A stretch of 5,064 bases of DNA from Desulfobacterales bacterium (GTDB lineage: Bacteria > Desulfobacterota > Desulfobacteria > Desulfobacterales > JAUCGF01), in contig JAOZRC010000449.1 of NCBI GenBank assembly GCA_029940345.1, forward strand, positions 1 through 5,064. The letters run 5' to 3'. The notes beneath the pieces are model-generated. The model was not told where the DNA came from, made no database searches, and saw only the letters and a list, made by a program, of their open reading frames with translations. This document shows positions 5,031-5,064 of this stretch, one piece after another. A program made the translations under genes and the position numbers. Each line of letters starts with the position of its first letter. Position 1 is the stretch's first letter.

Positions 5031-5064
5031 AGTTGACCATTATTTATTTCCAAAATTATCTGCT

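Larger units (their letters stand above)
4392..5064. other. Gene-free, repeat-packed region upstream of the caspase gene
   Basis: No credible gene lies in these 673 bases. A 63-codon minus-strand frame at 4589-4780 runs through two different repeat elements and has no phage or host protein features. In order the region holds an AGGAT-rich inverted element, a MITE-like element, a half palindrome and a full palindrome. The stretch 4450-4580 is A/T-rich unique sequence with a perfect GAGAATTCTC palindrome (4551-4560). I see no feature in 4890-4985 except a small GGGTTTC-A-GAAACCC palindrome (4894-4908). The caspase promoter should lie here but I could not identify it with confidence. Confidence 0.75.

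Overview
The window looks like accessory chromosomal DNA of a moderate-GC, repeat-rich bacterium. A Desulfobacterota-like host (the sulfate-reducer or magnetotactic multicellular type) is my best guess. It rests on the style of the dispersed palindromic repeats and on an exported caspase-like protein with a DUF4384-type tail, not on any marker gene, so it is only tentative. Five protein-coding genes are supported: one plus-strand gene cut by the left edge and four minus-strand genes.

Positions 1-2768 hold prophage material in an unusual arrangement. The C-terminal end of a tail tape measure protein (+, 1-678) converges on a compact three-gene minus-strand head operon that runs leftwards: a Mu gpF/SPP1 gp7-like minor head protein (1476-2753), an unrecognised 106-residue protein (1234-1554) and an HK97 gp10-like head-tail protein (791-1234). 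The first two genes overlap by 79 bp and the second pair by 1 bp. Each has its own Shine-Dalgarno sequence, and a shared intrinsic terminator lies at 732-760. No portal or terminase gene lies upstream of the gpF-like gene. Host-type repeats begin there instead, so the prophage appears rearranged or partly deleted.

Positions 2754-3113 are a gene-free spacer with three copies of a palindromic repeat, one inverted. The most diverged copy keeps its hairpin through a compensated base pair. Next comes a complete gene for a secreted C14 caspase-like protease (3114-4391, minus) with both catalytic residues and a C-terminal DUF4384-like domain.

Positions 4392-5064, upstream of the caspase gene, contain no credible gene. 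The region is a row of at least three unrelated repeat elements: an AGGAT-rich element with inverted ends (4421-4626), a 183-bp MITE-like element with 30-bp terminal inverted repeats and a perfect 18-bp inner hairpin (4644-4826), and a 45-nt near-perfect palindrome (4986-5030) with a half copy 144 bp to its left.

The phage genes would build a virion head and tail, while the caspase carries an export signal and is probably a host gene. No functional link between them is visible. I see no clearly new multi-gene system. The strongest unexplained signals are the repeat elements and the gpF C-terminal extension.
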